A stretch of DNA of 64,000 nucleotides from an uncultured Oscillibacter sp. (GCA_947365245.1 CANAWG010000011.1:1-64000); one strand, 5' to 3'; counted from the first letter of the stretch, positions 50,540-59,355 are shown. Notes: a model not told the origin generated them from the sequence alone. A program made the numbers and translations.

Positions 50540-50911
50540 ATGGACAGAGAACTGCACCTGAAGCTGACCATCCAGCTCTACACCGACGACAACCGGCGCT
50601 GCTTCGGCCCCGGCATCGCCACGCTCCTGGAGCGGGTGCGGGAGCACCATTCCCTCCGGGCGGCGGCCTCGTCCATGGAGATGGCCTATTCCAAGGCCTG
50701 GCGCATCATCCGTACCGCGGAGGAGGTCTTCGGCTGCAAGCTGCTGGACTCCACCACCGGCGGACGGAACGGCGGCGGCGCGGCCCTCACCCCGGCGGCG
50801 GAGCAGCTGCTGGCGGCGTACCGTGCCTACCAGGCCGATGTGGAGCGCTGCGCCAGGGAGAGATTTGAAACCGTCCTGGGCTTCTACCGGACTTTGGATC
50901 AGGAGCATTGA
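50540..50911 (+). CDS. ModE-like winged-helix regulator (DNA-binding domain only)
   Basis: 123 residues matching the LysR-type winged helix of ModE: FGPGIATLLERVREHHSLRA, then AASSMEMAYSKAWRIIRTAE and EEVFGCKLLDSTTGGRNGGG, the wing with the family's TGGRxGGG motif. The molybdate-binding MOP/TOBE domain of full ModE is absent, as in the many short ModE-like proteins. It probably regulates molybdenum enzymes; two molybdenum hydroxylase loci start 1.5 kb downstream. It likely binds the palindrome in its own promoter. The stop lies inside a 25-bp terminator stem. Confidence 0.85.
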   Translation: MDRELHLKLTIQLYTDDNRRCFGPGIATLLERVREHHSLRAAASSMEMAYSKAWRIIRTAEEVFGCKLLDSTTGGRNGGGAALTPAAEQLLAAYRAYQADVERCARERFETVLGFYRTLDQEH

Positions 50912-50957
50912 AAAAGAGTGCGGCGGACTGACGTCCGCCGCACTCTTTTTCAATGCT
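50904..50957. terminator. Very strong bidirectional terminator including a stop codon
   Basis: Perfect 25-bp arms (50904-50928 and 50933-50957) around TGAC, with A5 and T5 within the stem. The left arm includes the last codons and TGA of the ModE-like gene; the kinase-like gene converging from the right ends at 50961. Confidence 0.9.
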
Positions 50958-50960
50958 GTC

Positions 50961-51611
50961 TCAAGCCTGGGTGGGGTCCGCCTCCGTGGGGCTGGGCACG
51001 GGGTGCTCCTTGTGCTCCACCATGGCCCGGATCAGCTCCACCGTGCCGCCCAGACCCAGGTAACTGGAGTCCAGGCAGAAGTCATAGCTCTCCACCGCGC
51101 CCCACTTCTGGGAGGAGTAGTACTCATAGTAGGAGGCCCGGCGCTTGTCGGTCTTGGCGATGAGGGCCTTGGCTTTCTCCGGCGGGATGTTCTGCCGTTT
51201 GGCCACCCGTTCCACCCGCACGGCCATGGGGGCGTGGATGAACAGGCTCAGATGGTTGGGATTGTCCGCCAGAGCGTAGTCCGCGCAGCGGCCGATCATG
51301 ACGCAGGGCCCCTGCTCGGCGATGTGGCGGATGGTGTTGAACGTGGCCAGGTACACCTGCTGCTCCAGGGAGTCCCCCACGCCGCTGCCCGGCAGGGCGA
51401 ACATATAGGAGTCCATGGCGATGGAGTACAGCAGGCTCTTGGGCCGCTCGTCGAAATTCTCCACGATCTTCTCGCACAGGCCGCTCTTCTTGGCGGCCTC
51501 CCGCAGAAGCTCTTTATCGTAAAAGGGGATTCCCAGTTCCTTGGCAACCCGGATTCCGATCTCCTTGCCGCCGCTGCCAAACTGCCGCCCGATGGTGATG
51601 ACTGTGTTCAT
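50961..51611 (-). CDS. Cytidylate kinase-like family protein
   Basis: 216 residues with a P-loop NTPase N-terminus TVITIGRQFGSGGKEIGIRV (residues 3-22; GxxxxGGK-type GSGGKE), GIPFYDKELLREAAKKSGL and a lid region rich in Arg. It belongs to the cytidylate-kinase-like family (Cmk-related) that is common and often duplicated in Clostridia; the true nucleotide substrate is not known. ATG 51611 follows AGAGGAGG. It is monocistronic. Confidence 0.88.
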   Translation of the reverse strand: MNTVITIGRQFGSGGKEIGIRVAKELGIPFYDKELLREAAKKSGLCEKIVENFDERPKSLLYSIAMDSYMFALPGSGVGDSLEQQVYLATFNTIRHIAEQGPCVMIGRCADYALADNPNHLSLFIHAPMAVRVERVAKRQNIPPEKAKALIAKTDKRRASYYEYYSSQKWGAVESYDFCLDSSYLGLGGTVELIRAMVEHKEHPVPSPTEADPTQA

Positions 51612-51686
51612 AGGAACGCCTCCTCTCTTGGTGATTTTATTATAGCACTTTCGAGATTGAGCGTCAAATGAAATCCGGGGCAGGAA

Positions 51687-51717
51687 AGGAGCCGAGACAC
51701 AGTACGTCCCGGCTCCT
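51687..51717 (-). terminator. Terminator after the unknown gene at 51730-52371
   Basis: 8-bp arms AGGAGCCG (51687-51694) and CGGCTCCT (51710-51717) with a 15-base loop that can pair partly inside; TTTCCT follows on the minus strand. Confidence 0.6.
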
Positions 51718-51729
51718 CTATTCCTATCA

Positions 51730-52371
51730 TCAAAGTATCTCAAAACCCTCCGGCATCGGACACCCTTCGCCCAGCAGCGGAAGTCCTAACAGCTGACAGA
51801 GCTTTTCCAAACGGTCATTCGCAAAGGCCTCTTCGCCATCCCATATATCCCGCACAGCGGCGGCATCCGTATTTGCAAAGAGGCGGAGCAAAATCTCCGG
51901 AAACTCCGTGCTATACAGGTCCGTGTCGTACTCCTCCATCTCCTCGAAGTTTGGCTTGGCATAGTCGCAAACCGTACTGCCGGCCGCATCGGCATAGGAG
52001 AGAAAGAGGATGTCGCTGTCAAACAGGGCCATCACCAGCACCGGAGCACCAAATTGGCGGGAGAGCTTTTTCGCCGCCCGGCTGTCGGCGATGCTCCCAT
52101 CACACAGGCGCATTTCAAAGTATGGGAGCCACGGGGTGTCCCGGCGGTATGCAAGCGAGGGGGATCTCAGCGATGCGGCCTCCTGTCTCTCTGCCTCGTA
52201 CATTGCCTGCAGCTGCTGGAGCAGGTCAGGCGGCAATACCGCGGACAGGCCCGTCATCAGATCGTCCTCCACATTCTCCGCCTGCTCTTTCACCGGCTCC
52301 AGCTTCTTTTTCAAAAGATCCGGCGTAAATCCGCTGTTTTGGATCCAGCAATATGAAGCTGTGCTTCCCAT
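51730..52371 (-). CDS. Protein of unknown function
   Basis: 213 residues, cytoplasmic and acidic in the second half (DYAKPNFEEMEEYDTDLYST). The N-terminal part has a Lys/Glu-rich helix (LLKKKLEPVKEQAENVEDDL), the middle a beta-rich stretch (PYFEMRLCDGSIADSRAAKK, then APVLVMALFDSDILFLSYAD). The pattern recalls small immunity or SMI1/KNR4-type proteins but no motif is decisive. GC is somewhat lower than in the flanking genes. It lies 25 bases downstream of xdhC on the same strand and might be read from the xdh transcript, but nothing links it functionally. Confidence 0.6.
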   Translation of the reverse strand: MGSTASYCWIQNSGFTPDLLKKKLEPVKEQAENVEDDLMTGLSAVLPPDLLQQLQAMYEAERQEAASLRSPSLAYRRDTPWLPYFEMRLCDGSIADSRAAKKLSRQFGAPVLVMALFDSDILFLSYADAAGSTVCDYAKPNFEEMEEYDTDLYSTEFPEILLRLFANTDAAAVRDIWDGEEAFANDRLEKLCQLLGLPLLGEGCPMPEGFEIL

Positions 52372-52396
52372 GTAAACGCGTCCTTTCTTTTGAGCT

Positions 52397-52906
52397 TCAG
52401 TCTTTCGGCATCTCCCTGCCCAGCCGCTTATACATGGTCTTCTTCACCGCCCGGAGGATGTTCTCGTACCCCGTGCAGCGGCACAGGTGGCCGGAGAGGT
52501 GCTTGCGGATCTCCTCGTCGGTGTACTCCCTGCCGCTCTCCAGCAGCTCCACCGCCGACATGATGAAGCCCGGCGTGCAGAAGCCGCACTGGATGGCCGC
52601 CTCGTCGATGAACGCCTGCTGGATGTCGCTGAGCTCCCCGTCCGGGCCCATGAGGCCCTCCAGGGTGCGGACGCGCTTGCCCTCGGCCCAGACCGCCAGG
52701 TAGATGCAGGAGTTGAAGGTCTCGCCGTCAATGAGCACGTTGCACGCGCCGCACTCCCCCACCTCGCAGCCCTTTTTCACGCTGAGGGTGTGGTAGTCGT
52801 TCCGCAGCATATCCGTGAGGCTGGCCCGGACGTCCACCGTCTTCTCCACGTCTTTTCCGTTGAGGTTGAAATGAACGGTCTGATACTGGATCTCGTGCTT
52901 CTCCAT
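52397..52906 (-). CDS. xdhC: Xanthine dehydrogenase-type iron-sulphur subunit
   Basis: 169 residues. The N-terminal plant-type [2Fe-2S] domain has CEVGECGACNVLIDG and a fourth Cys shortly after; the C-terminal helical [2Fe-2S] domain has QCGFCTPG and CRCTGY. It passes electrons from the molybdenum centre to the FAD subunit. The ATG at 52906 overlaps the xdhB stop in TGATG, so translation is coupled. The subunit order and sizes match E. coli xdhABC (752/292/159). Confidence 0.93.
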   Translation of the reverse strand: MEKHEIQYQTVHFNLNGKDVEKTVDVRASLTDMLRNDYHTLSVKKGCEVGECGACNVLIDGETFNSCIYLAVWAEGKRVRTLEGLMGPDGELSDIQQAFIDEAAIQCGFCTPGFIMSAVELLESGREYTDEEIRKHLSGHLCRCTGYENILRAVKKTMYKRLGREMPKD

Positions 52907-53787
52907 CACAGGTCACCTCCCGCCAGCTTCACAGATTCGATAAAGGCCCGCTTGGCGCTCTCCACGGCGATGTGGAGGCGGAAGTCCTTGGCCGCCCGCC
53001 AGGAGTCCCGGGGATTGATGTCCTCCTTCACCGCCCGGGCGAACCGCTCCGCCAGGTCCAGCGAGACCGGCTGGCCCGCCGCCAGCTGCTCGGCGTGGTG
53101 TGCCCGCAGGGGCACCGGCCCCGCCACGCCAAAGGCCACCCGGGCCCGCTCCACCGTCTTTTTATCGGCGGAGAGGCGGACATTGACGGAGGTGCCCAAT
53201 GTGGCGATGTCCATGGCGCTGCGCATGGCGTATTTGATGTAGTGGCCATAGCAGTTCTCATAGCTCTCTTTGGGAATGAGAATGGCGGTCTGGAGCTCTC
53301 CCGCCCGGATGTCCACCTTGCCCGCCCGGATGTAGAACTCTCCGATGGGCTGGCGGCGGACGCCCTCCGGCCCCGTCAGCTCCACGATGGCGTCATAGGC
53401 GTGGAGGGTGGAGGCGGAGTCGGCGGAGGTGACGCCGTTGCAGGTGTTGCCGCCGATGGTGCCGATGTTGCGGATCTGGGGTCCGCCCACCTGGTCCACG
53501 GCCTCCCCCAGCACATTGATGTACTTCTGGATCAGGGGGTCCCGGGTGATGTGGGAGAAGCTGGTGAGAGAGCCGATCCGGAGGGTGCCGTCCTCCTCCA
53601 TGGAGACGCCCCGGAGCTCGTCCAGGGTCTGGATGGAGATCAGCTCCGCGCCGGCCCGTTTTCCCTCCCGCATCTGCACCAGCACGTCGGATCCGCCGGC
53701 GATGATCTGGGCGTCCGGGTGGGCCAGGCGGAGGGCCACGGCGTCGGCCACGCTCTTTGCCTGATACAGGGCTTTCATGTCATACAT
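52906..53787 (-). CDS. xdhB: Xanthine dehydrogenase-type FAD-binding subunit
   Basis: 293 residues of the CO-dehydrogenase/XDH flavoprotein family. The FAD-binding segments are AQIIAGGSDVLVQMREGKRA (about residues 26-45) and GGPQIRNIGTIGGNTCNGVT near 100-120; a C-terminal CoxM-type domain follows. It lies between xdhA and xdhC and provides the only visible flavin subunit for the two molybdenum enzymes in this region. Confidence 0.93.
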   Translation of the reverse strand: MYDMKALYQAKSVADAVALRLAHPDAQIIAGGSDVLVQMREGKRAGAELISIQTLDELRGVSMEEDGTLRIGSLTSFSHITRDPLIQKYINVLGEAVDQVGGPQIRNIGTIGGNTCNGVTSADSASTLHAYDAIVELTGPEGVRRQPIGEFYIRAGKVDIRAGELQTAILIPKESYENCYGHYIKYAMRSAMDIATLGTSVNVRLSADKKTVERARVAFGVAGPVPLRAHHAEQLAAGQPVSLDLAERFARAVKEDINPRDSWRAAKDFRLHIAVESAKRAFIESVKLAGGDL

Positions 53788-53802
53788 GTGCTTGACCCTC
53801 CT

Positions 53803-56097
53803 TTACTCTTCAATGAGCCCCGCCTCTTTGAACTTTCGGTAGAGGACGTGGGGCGTGATGGGACAGCAGTCGATGGCCACGCCGGTGGCGTTCAAAATGG
53901 CGTTGCGGATGGCCGGGGCGCCGGAGCAGGCCGGGGGCTCGCCCAACGCCTTGGTGCCGTAGGGAGACGTGGGCTCCGGGTTCTCCACAAAGGCCGCCTC
54001 CAGGGCGGGGTGGTCCATAAAGGTGGAGAGCTTGTAGTCCAGCAGGTTGTTGTTCAGGGGCTTTCCGGTCCTCTCGTCGAACTTCAGCTCCTCGGAGAGG
54101 CCGTAGCCGATGGCCATGGACATGCCGCCGTGGACCTGGGCCTCCGCCAGGGCGGGGTTGATGAGCCTGCCGCAGTCGTGGACGTTCACCATCCGCAGCA
54201 GCTTCACCTTGCACATGGGGATGTCCACCTCCACCTCGGCAAAGGAACAGCCGAAGGAGTAGGCGTTGGACTTGATCTGGGCGGTGGTCTCGGCGGTGAT
54301 GTGCTGGCTGTGCTCCAGGGAGTAGAGGCTCTCCGTGGCCAGGTCCCCCAGGGACTTCAAAACACGCCCGTCGGACTTGCGGACAATCTGCCCGTCCACC
54401 AGGTCCAGGTTCGAGACCGGCATCCGGGTCTGCTCATGGGCGATGTTCAAGATGCGCTCTCGCAGGGCCTGGGCCGTCTGCATGATCGAAAAGCCGCCGA
54501 TGTAGGTCTGCCGGGAGGCGTAGGCCCCGGTTCCAAAGGGGGTGACGTCGGTATCCTGGGTGGAGACGACGTGGACGTCCTCCAGGGGGATCCCCACGGC
54601 GTCCGCCACCATCTGGGAGTAGGCGGTGTCGCAGCCCTGGCCGATCTCCGTCTCGCCGGTCTGGAACTGGAGGGAGCCGTCCTGGTTCAGCACCATGCGG
54701 CAGGAGGAAGACTCCAGGGAGATGGGCCACACGGCGGTGTTGTACCAGAACACCGCCAGTCCCACGCCCCGGCGGACGGGGCCGGTCTGGTCCCTGTAGG
54801 CTTCAAATTTCTTGATGTAGTCGATGGCGGCAATGCCCTTATCCATACACTGGTTGAACGTGTCGTGGTAGAGCTCGTTTTTGGAAAAGCCGTCCACATA
54901 GCCCACGGGCATCAGATTCCTCCGCCGGAACTCCAGCGGCGGCATGCCGATCGCTTTACAGATGTCGTCGATGTGGCTCTCTCCGGCAAACATGGCCTGG
55001 GGGATGCCGTAGCCCCGCATGGCGCCGGCGGCGGGGCGGTTGGTGTACACCGTCCAGCAGTCGCACTCCACATTGGGGCAGGGGTAGAGCTGGGGGAAAG
55101 CGTTCATGCCCTTGGCGTTGACGCCGTGGCCGTGGGAGGCGTAGGCCCCCTGGTTGGAAAAGGACTCAAACTTCCGGGCAACCAGCGTCCCGTCGGGCCG
55201 GACGTAGGAGATGATGTGGGTGCGGATGGCGTGGCGGACCCGGTTGGAGACGAAGGTCTCCTCCCGGCTGCACTCCAGCTTCACAAGCCGTCCCCCCACC
55301 TGGGTGGAGCACCAGGCGCACAGGGGCTCGTACAGCGCGTCCTGCTTGTTGCCAAAGCCGCCGCCGATGTAGGGCTTGATGATCCGCACCTTGCCCCAGG
55401 GCATCCCCAGGGCCTGGCCCACCACCCGGCGGACGATGTGAGGGATCTGGGTGGAGCTGACCACCACCATCCGCCCCGCCTCCTCATAGGCGAAGCACCC
55501 GTGGTTTTCAATGTGGCAGTGCTGGACCGTGGGGGTGTCGTACCAGCCCTCCACCTTGATAAGCCCCGGCTCCTGCCGGGCTGCCTCGTAGTCCCCCCGG
55601 CGGACGTCGGAGTGGCCCAGGATGTTGTTTTGGTACTTCTCGTGGAGCTGGGGCGCGCCGTCGGCCATGGCCTTTTGCACGTCCAGCACAAAGGGCAAAA
55701 CCTCATACTCCACCTTCAGGGCCCGGACGCCCTGGGCCGCCGCCACCTCGTCCTGGGCGATGACCGCCGCCACCTCGTCGCCGTAGTAGCGGACGTGGCG
55801 GTTCAAGAGCAGCCGGTCGGCCACATCCTGATGGCTGGGGTCCGTGGACCAGGGGTGTCCCGCCGTGGGGAAGGGGCGGTCGGGCACATCGAAGCAGGTC
55901 AGGACTTTCACCACGCCGGGGACTGCCTCCGCCGCCGCGGTGTCGATGGACTTCACATAGCCGTGGGCGATGGTGGAGTGGCAGATCTTCACCACCAGCG
56001 CCTCCTGGCCGCAGAGGTCGTCCGTGTACCTGGCCCGGCCCGCGGCCTTCTCCCGGGCGTCCACCCGCGGGACGCTCCTGCCGACGCTCTTGCTCAT
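53803..56097 (-). CDS. xdhA: Xanthine dehydrogenase-type molybdenum-binding subunit
   Basis: 764 residues. The N-terminal a/b hammerhead domain (VPRVDAREKAAGRARYTDDL) is followed by the molybdopterin cytosine dinucleotide-binding domains with YIGGGFGNKQDALYEPLCAW, AGAMRGYGIPQAMFA and GETEIGQGCDTAYSQM; the active-site Glu is in GTKALGEPPACSGAPAIRNA near the C-terminus. It hydroxylates a purine or another N-heterocycle. It is the first gene of xdhABC, transcribed away from mocA. The exact substrate cannot be told from sequence. Confidence 0.93.
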   Translation of the reverse strand: MSKSVGRSVPRVDAREKAAGRARYTDDLCGQEALVVKICHSTIAHGYVKSIDTAAAEAVPGVVKVLTCFDVPDRPFPTAGHPWSTDPSHQDVADRLLLNRHVRYYGDEVAAVIAQDEVAAAQGVRALKVEYEVLPFVLDVQKAMADGAPQLHEKYQNNILGHSDVRRGDYEAARQEPGLIKVEGWYDTPTVQHCHIENHGCFAYEEAGRMVVVSSTQIPHIVRRVVGQALGMPWGKVRIIKPYIGGGFGNKQDALYEPLCAWCSTQVGGRLVKLECSREETFVSNRVRHAIRTHIISYVRPDGTLVARKFESFSNQGAYASHGHGVNAKGMNAFPQLYPCPNVECDCWTVYTNRPAAGAMRGYGIPQAMFAGESHIDDICKAIGMPPLEFRRRNLMPVGYVDGFSKNELYHDTFNQCMDKGIAAIDYIKKFEAYRDQTGPVRRGVGLAVFWYNTAVWPISLESSSCRMVLNQDGSLQFQTGETEIGQGCDTAYSQMVADAVGIPLEDVHVVSTQDTDVTPFGTGAYASRQTYIGGFSIMQTAQALRERILNIAHEQTRMPVSNLDLVDGQIVRKSDGRVLKSLGDLATESLYSLEHSQHITAETTAQIKSNAYSFGCSFAEVEVDIPMCKVKLLRMVNVHDCGRLINPALAEAQVHGGMSMAIGYGLSEELKFDERTGKPLNNNLLDYKLSTFMDHPALEAAFVENPEPTSPYGTKALGEPPACSGAPAIRNAILNATGVAIDCCPITPHVLYRKFKEAGLIEE

Positions 56098-56116
56098 AGG
56101 AAACCCTCCTTTTTGT

Positions 56117-56145
56117 TTGCGTGATTAAGGAAAATCGGATATACT
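56117..56145 (+). promoter_or_regulatory. Promoter of mocA
   Basis: TTGCGT (56117-56122), 17-bp spacer, TATACT (56140-56145) in the 90-bp gap between xdhA and mocA, 43 bases before the mocA start. Confidence 0.7.
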
Positions 56146-56187
56146 ATTCTTATCTTTCAAACTCACTGGATACAGGAGATGCTTGCG

Positions 56188-56769
56188 ATGCTGAAATTGG
56201 GCTGTGTGGTGATGGCGGCGGGGAACGCCCGGCGCTTCGGGGACAACAAGCTGGCGGCCCGGCTGGAGGGCCGGAGCCTGATCCGCCGGACGCTGGAAGC
56301 GGTGCCGCCGGAGACCTTTGATACCGTTGCGGTGGTGACCCAGTATGAGGAGATTCTAAAGCTCGCCGGGGAGTTTGGCTTCACCGCCGTCCGCAACATC
56401 CACCCGGATCATGGCATCAGCCGCACCATCGCCCTGGGGCTCACGGCCCTGGGGGACTGTGATGGCGCTATGTTTCTGGTCAGCGACCAGCCCCTTTTGC
56501 GGCGGGAGAGCGTGGCGGCCCTGGCCCGCTTCTGGCGGGAGCGGCCGGACAAGCTGGCGGCCCTGGCCCACGGCGGCGTCCGGGGCAACCCCTGCGTCTT
56601 CCCCGCCCGGTTTTTCCCGGAGCTGCTGGCGCTGACGGAGGACCACGGCGGCAACACCGTCATCCGGCGGCACGAGGAGGATCTGCGGCTTCTGGAGGTG
56701 CCGGAGGCGGAGCTGACGGACGTGGACACCCCCCAGGCCCTGGCAAAACTCAAGGAGGAGATGGCCTGA
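56188..56769 (+). CDS. mocA: Molybdenum cofactor cytidylyltransferase (MocA/YgfJ)
   Basis: 193 residues with the NTP-transferase opening LGCVVMAAGNARRFGDNKLA (residues 4-23), the metal-binding LVSDQPLLRRESV (about 93-105) and the late HGGNTVIRRHEEDLRLLEV. It attaches CMP to Mo-molybdopterin to give MCD, the cofactor form used by xanthine-dehydrogenase-type enzymes. ATG 56188 is 9 bases after CAGGAG; the upstream ATG at 56179 abuts it. It lies between the two hydroxylase transcription units that need its product. Confidence 0.9.
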   Translation: MLKLGCVVMAAGNARRFGDNKLAARLEGRSLIRRTLEAVPPETFDTVAVVTQYEEILKLAGEFGFTAVRNIHPDHGISRTIALGLTALGDCDGAMFLVSDQPLLRRESVAALARFWRERPDKLAALAHGGVRGNPCVFPARFFPELLALTEDHGGNTVIRRHEEDLRLLEVPEAELTDVDTPQALAKLKEEMA

Positions 56770-56777
56770 CACGGTCC

Positions 56778-56798
56778 GCCGCCCCCAAACGGGGCGGC
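56778..56798. terminator. Terminator between mocA and the fused XDH gene
   Basis: 8-bp stem GCCGCCCC (56778-56785) with GGGGCGGC (56791-56798), followed by TTTCCTCTT. Confidence 0.7.
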
Positions 56799-56805
56799 TT
56801 TCCTC

Positions 56806-59355
56806 TTATTTTCTGGTGTAGGGCGTGTCCTCCAGGGGGAGGGTGGTGCGGAACTTGCCGTCGTAGCGGTAATAGGCGTCGGCGATGGCCGGGGCCGTTG
56901 GGATGGAGGTGATCTCCCCCACGCCGATGGCCCCGCAGGCCACGTTCAGCCCCGGCTTCTCCACCACGATGGCGGTGATCTCCGGGATCTGGTTGGCCCG
57001 GAAGAGGCCCAGTGTGCCGTACCTGGCGGTGGGCTTGCAGTCCACCAGCGGGTAGCGCTCCGTCAGGGCAAAGCCCATGCTCATCACAACGCCCCCCTCG
57101 ATCTGCCCCTCCACGGAGAGGGGGTTCACCGCCTTGCCCACGTCGTGGGCCGCCACCATCTGCTGAATTTTTCCGTCCTCGTCCAGAATGCAGATCTGGG
57201 TGGCGTAGCCGTAGGCGATGTGGCTGACGGGGTTGGGCACGTCGGCCCCCAGGGGGTCCGTCTTCCCCAGGTACTCCCCCCGGAACTCCCGGCCGTTCAG
57301 CGTCTCCAGTCCGCCGGCTGCCAACGCCTCCCGCAGGTCCTCACAGGCCCGGCGGCAGGCCTCGCCGGTGAACAGCGTCTGCCGGGACCCGGAGGTGGTG
57401 CCGGAGTCCGGGGCAAAATAGGTGTTGGACCGCTCGTAGACCACCTGTTCCGGTTTGAGGCCCGTCTGGTCGCAGACCATCTGGGTCAGCACCGTGCCCA
57501 GGCCCTGGCCGATGCAGGAGGCCCCGGCGAAGATGTGGACCTTTCCGTCCTCCACCGTCAGCCGCACACGGCCCGTGTCCGGGATGCCCACGCCCACGCC
57601 GGCGTTCTTCATGGCGCAGGCGAGACCCACGTATTTGGCCTTGTCGTAGTAGGGCTTCACCGCCTCCAGCGTCTCCACCAGACCGGTGGAATCGTCCACG
57701 ATCTGGCCGTTGGGCAGCTCCTGCCCCGGGCGGATGGCGTTGCGGTAGCGGATCTCCCAGGGTGTGATGCCCACCAGGTCCGCCATGCGGTTTAAGAGGC
57801 TCTCGATGCAAAAGCACGTCTGGGTCACGCCGAAGCCCCGGAACGCCCCGGCGGGGGGATTGTTGGTGTAGTAGGCCCAGCCGTCAATCTCAAAGTTCTG
57901 GTAGTTGTAGGGCCCGGCGGCGTGGGTGCAGGCCCGCTCCAGCACCGGCCCGCCCAGGGAGGCGTAGGCCCCGGTGTCGGCGATGACCTCAGCGGCCACG
58001 CCCTGGATGATGCCGTTTTCGTCGCAGCCCAGGGAGAACTCCATCTCCATGGGGTGGCGCTTGGGGTGGATCAGGATGCTCTCCGCCCGGGTGAGCTTCA
58101 CCTTCACCGGCCGCCCGGTCAAAACCGCCAGCAGGGCGGCGTGGTGCTGGACGGTCACGTCCTCCTTGCCGCCGAAGCCGCCGCCCACCAGGCAGTTGCG
58201 GACCTTCACCCGCTCCGCCGGCCAGCCCAGCATGGTCATGATCTCGTGCTGGGTATCGTAGGCGCCCTGGTCGGTGGAGAGGACCATCACCCCCTCCCCG
58301 TCGGGGCAGGCCACGGCGCACTCCGGCTCCAAAAAGGCGTGCTCCGTCCAGGGGGTGTAGAACCGCTGGGTCAGCATGTACTTGCTCTTGGCGATGGCCT
58401 CCGCCGGGTTGCCCCGCTGGATGTGCTTGTGGGTCAGCAGGTTCCCCTCCCGGTGGACCAGGGGGGCGTCCGGCAACATGGCCTCCCGGGGGCTGCGGAC
58501 GCAGGGAAGCTCCTCGTAGTCCACCTTCACCAGCGCCTTGGCCTGCTGGAGGATCTCCGGCGTCTCCGCCGCCACCAGGCAGACGGCGTCCCCCAGGTAG
58601 TGGGTGATGTCCCCCACGGCGATCATGGTGTCCCAGTCCTGCTTCAGGTGGCCCACCTTGTTGCTGCCCGGCACGTCCGCGGCGGTGTACACCCCCACCA
58701 CGCCGGGCAAAGCCCTGGCCTCCTCCGTATGGATGGCCAGCACCCTGGCCCGGGGATATTCGCTGCGGACGGCGCTGCCGTAGATCATGCCGTCCAGGTA
58801 CACGTCGTCCGGGTAGACGCCGGTGCCGGTGACCTTCTCCTCCACGTCGATCCGGGGAACCCGGGCGCCCAGAGACCAGTCCTCCGCCGCCCGGGGGACC
58901 TCCCCGGACCGGAACAGCTCCGCCGCCAGCAAAATGGCGTCGATGATCTTTACATACCCGGTGCAGCGGCAGATGTTGTTGCGGATGGCGAAAGCCGCCT
59001 CCTCCCGGGTGGGGTTCGGATTGTTGTCCAGCAAGGCCTTGGCGGAGATCACCATCCCCGGGATGCAGAAGCCGCACTGGACCGCCCCGGCGTGGCCGAA
59101 AGCATACGTGTAGACCTGCCGCTCAAAATCGCTGAGGCCCTCCACGGTGAGGACCGCCTTGCCCTCCAGCTTGTCGGTCTGGGGGACGCAGGCCTTGGTG
59201 GGCTTGCCGTCAATGAGGACGGTGCAGGTGCCGCAGGCGCCCTCGCTGCATCCGTCCTTTACAGAGGTCAGGCCCAGGGTGTCCCGCAGGTACCGCAGCA
59301 GCTTCTGGTTTTTCTCCACAGTCACGGTCTTGCCATTTACGCGAAACGTTGCCAT
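56806..59355 (-). CDS. Selenium-dependent xanthine dehydrogenase-type enzyme (2Fe-2S and Mo domains fused)
   Basis: 849 residues. Residues 1-160 are the iron-sulphur module (CSEGACGTCTVLIDG; QCGFCIPG; CRCTGY). The rest is the molybdenum-binding part with VGGGFGGKEDVTVQHHAALL, GAFRGFGVTQTCFCIESLLN, GASCIGQGLGTVLTQM and the active-site Glu in ACGAIGVGEITSIPTAPAI. The domain order, the absence of a flavin domain and the length agree with the selenium-dependent hydroxylase family (XdhD-like; labile selenium at molybdenum, not selenocysteine). MocA beside it supports this. The companion YqeB/YqeC maturation proteins are not in the window. Confidence 0.87.
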   Translation of the reverse strand: MATFRVNGKTVTVEKNQKLLRYLRDTLGLTSVKDGCSEGACGTCTVLIDGKPTKACVPQTDKLEGKAVLTVEGLSDFERQVYTYAFGHAGAVQCGFCIPGMVISAKALLDNNPNPTREEAAFAIRNNICRCTGYVKIIDAILLAAELFRSGEVPRAAEDWSLGARVPRIDVEEKVTGTGVYPDDVYLDGMIYGSAVRSEYPRARVLAIHTEEARALPGVVGVYTAADVPGSNKVGHLKQDWDTMIAVGDITHYLGDAVCLVAAETPEILQQAKALVKVDYEELPCVRSPREAMLPDAPLVHREGNLLTHKHIQRGNPAEAIAKSKYMLTQRFYTPWTEHAFLEPECAVACPDGEGVMVLSTDQGAYDTQHEIMTMLGWPAERVKVRNCLVGGGFGGKEDVTVQHHAALLAVLTGRPVKVKLTRAESILIHPKRHPMEMEFSLGCDENGIIQGVAAEVIADTGAYASLGGPVLERACTHAAGPYNYQNFEIDGWAYYTNNPPAGAFRGFGVTQTCFCIESLLNRMADLVGITPWEIRYRNAIRPGQELPNGQIVDDSTGLVETLEAVKPYYDKAKYVGLACAMKNAGVGVGIPDTGRVRLTVEDGKVHIFAGASCIGQGLGTVLTQMVCDQTGLKPEQVVYERSNTYFAPDSGTTSGSRQTLFTGEACRRACEDLREALAAGGLETLNGREFRGEYLGKTDPLGADVPNPVSHIAYGYATQICILDEDGKIQQMVAAHDVGKAVNPLSVEGQIEGGVVMSMGFALTERYPLVDCKPTARYGTLGLFRANQIPEITAIVVEKPGLNVACGAIGVGEITSIPTAPAIADAYYRYDGKFRTTLPLEDTPYTRK

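Noticed and set aside
52972-56124. A 1050-codon plus-strand frame opposite xdhB and xdhA
   Set aside because: It is a shadow of the molybdenum hydroxylase genes, whose cofactor motifs are intact on the minus strand.
56806-59355. A selenocysteine codon in the fused xanthine dehydrogenase
   Set aside because: The frame is continuous without in-frame TGA; this enzyme family uses a labile selenium atom, not selenocysteine.
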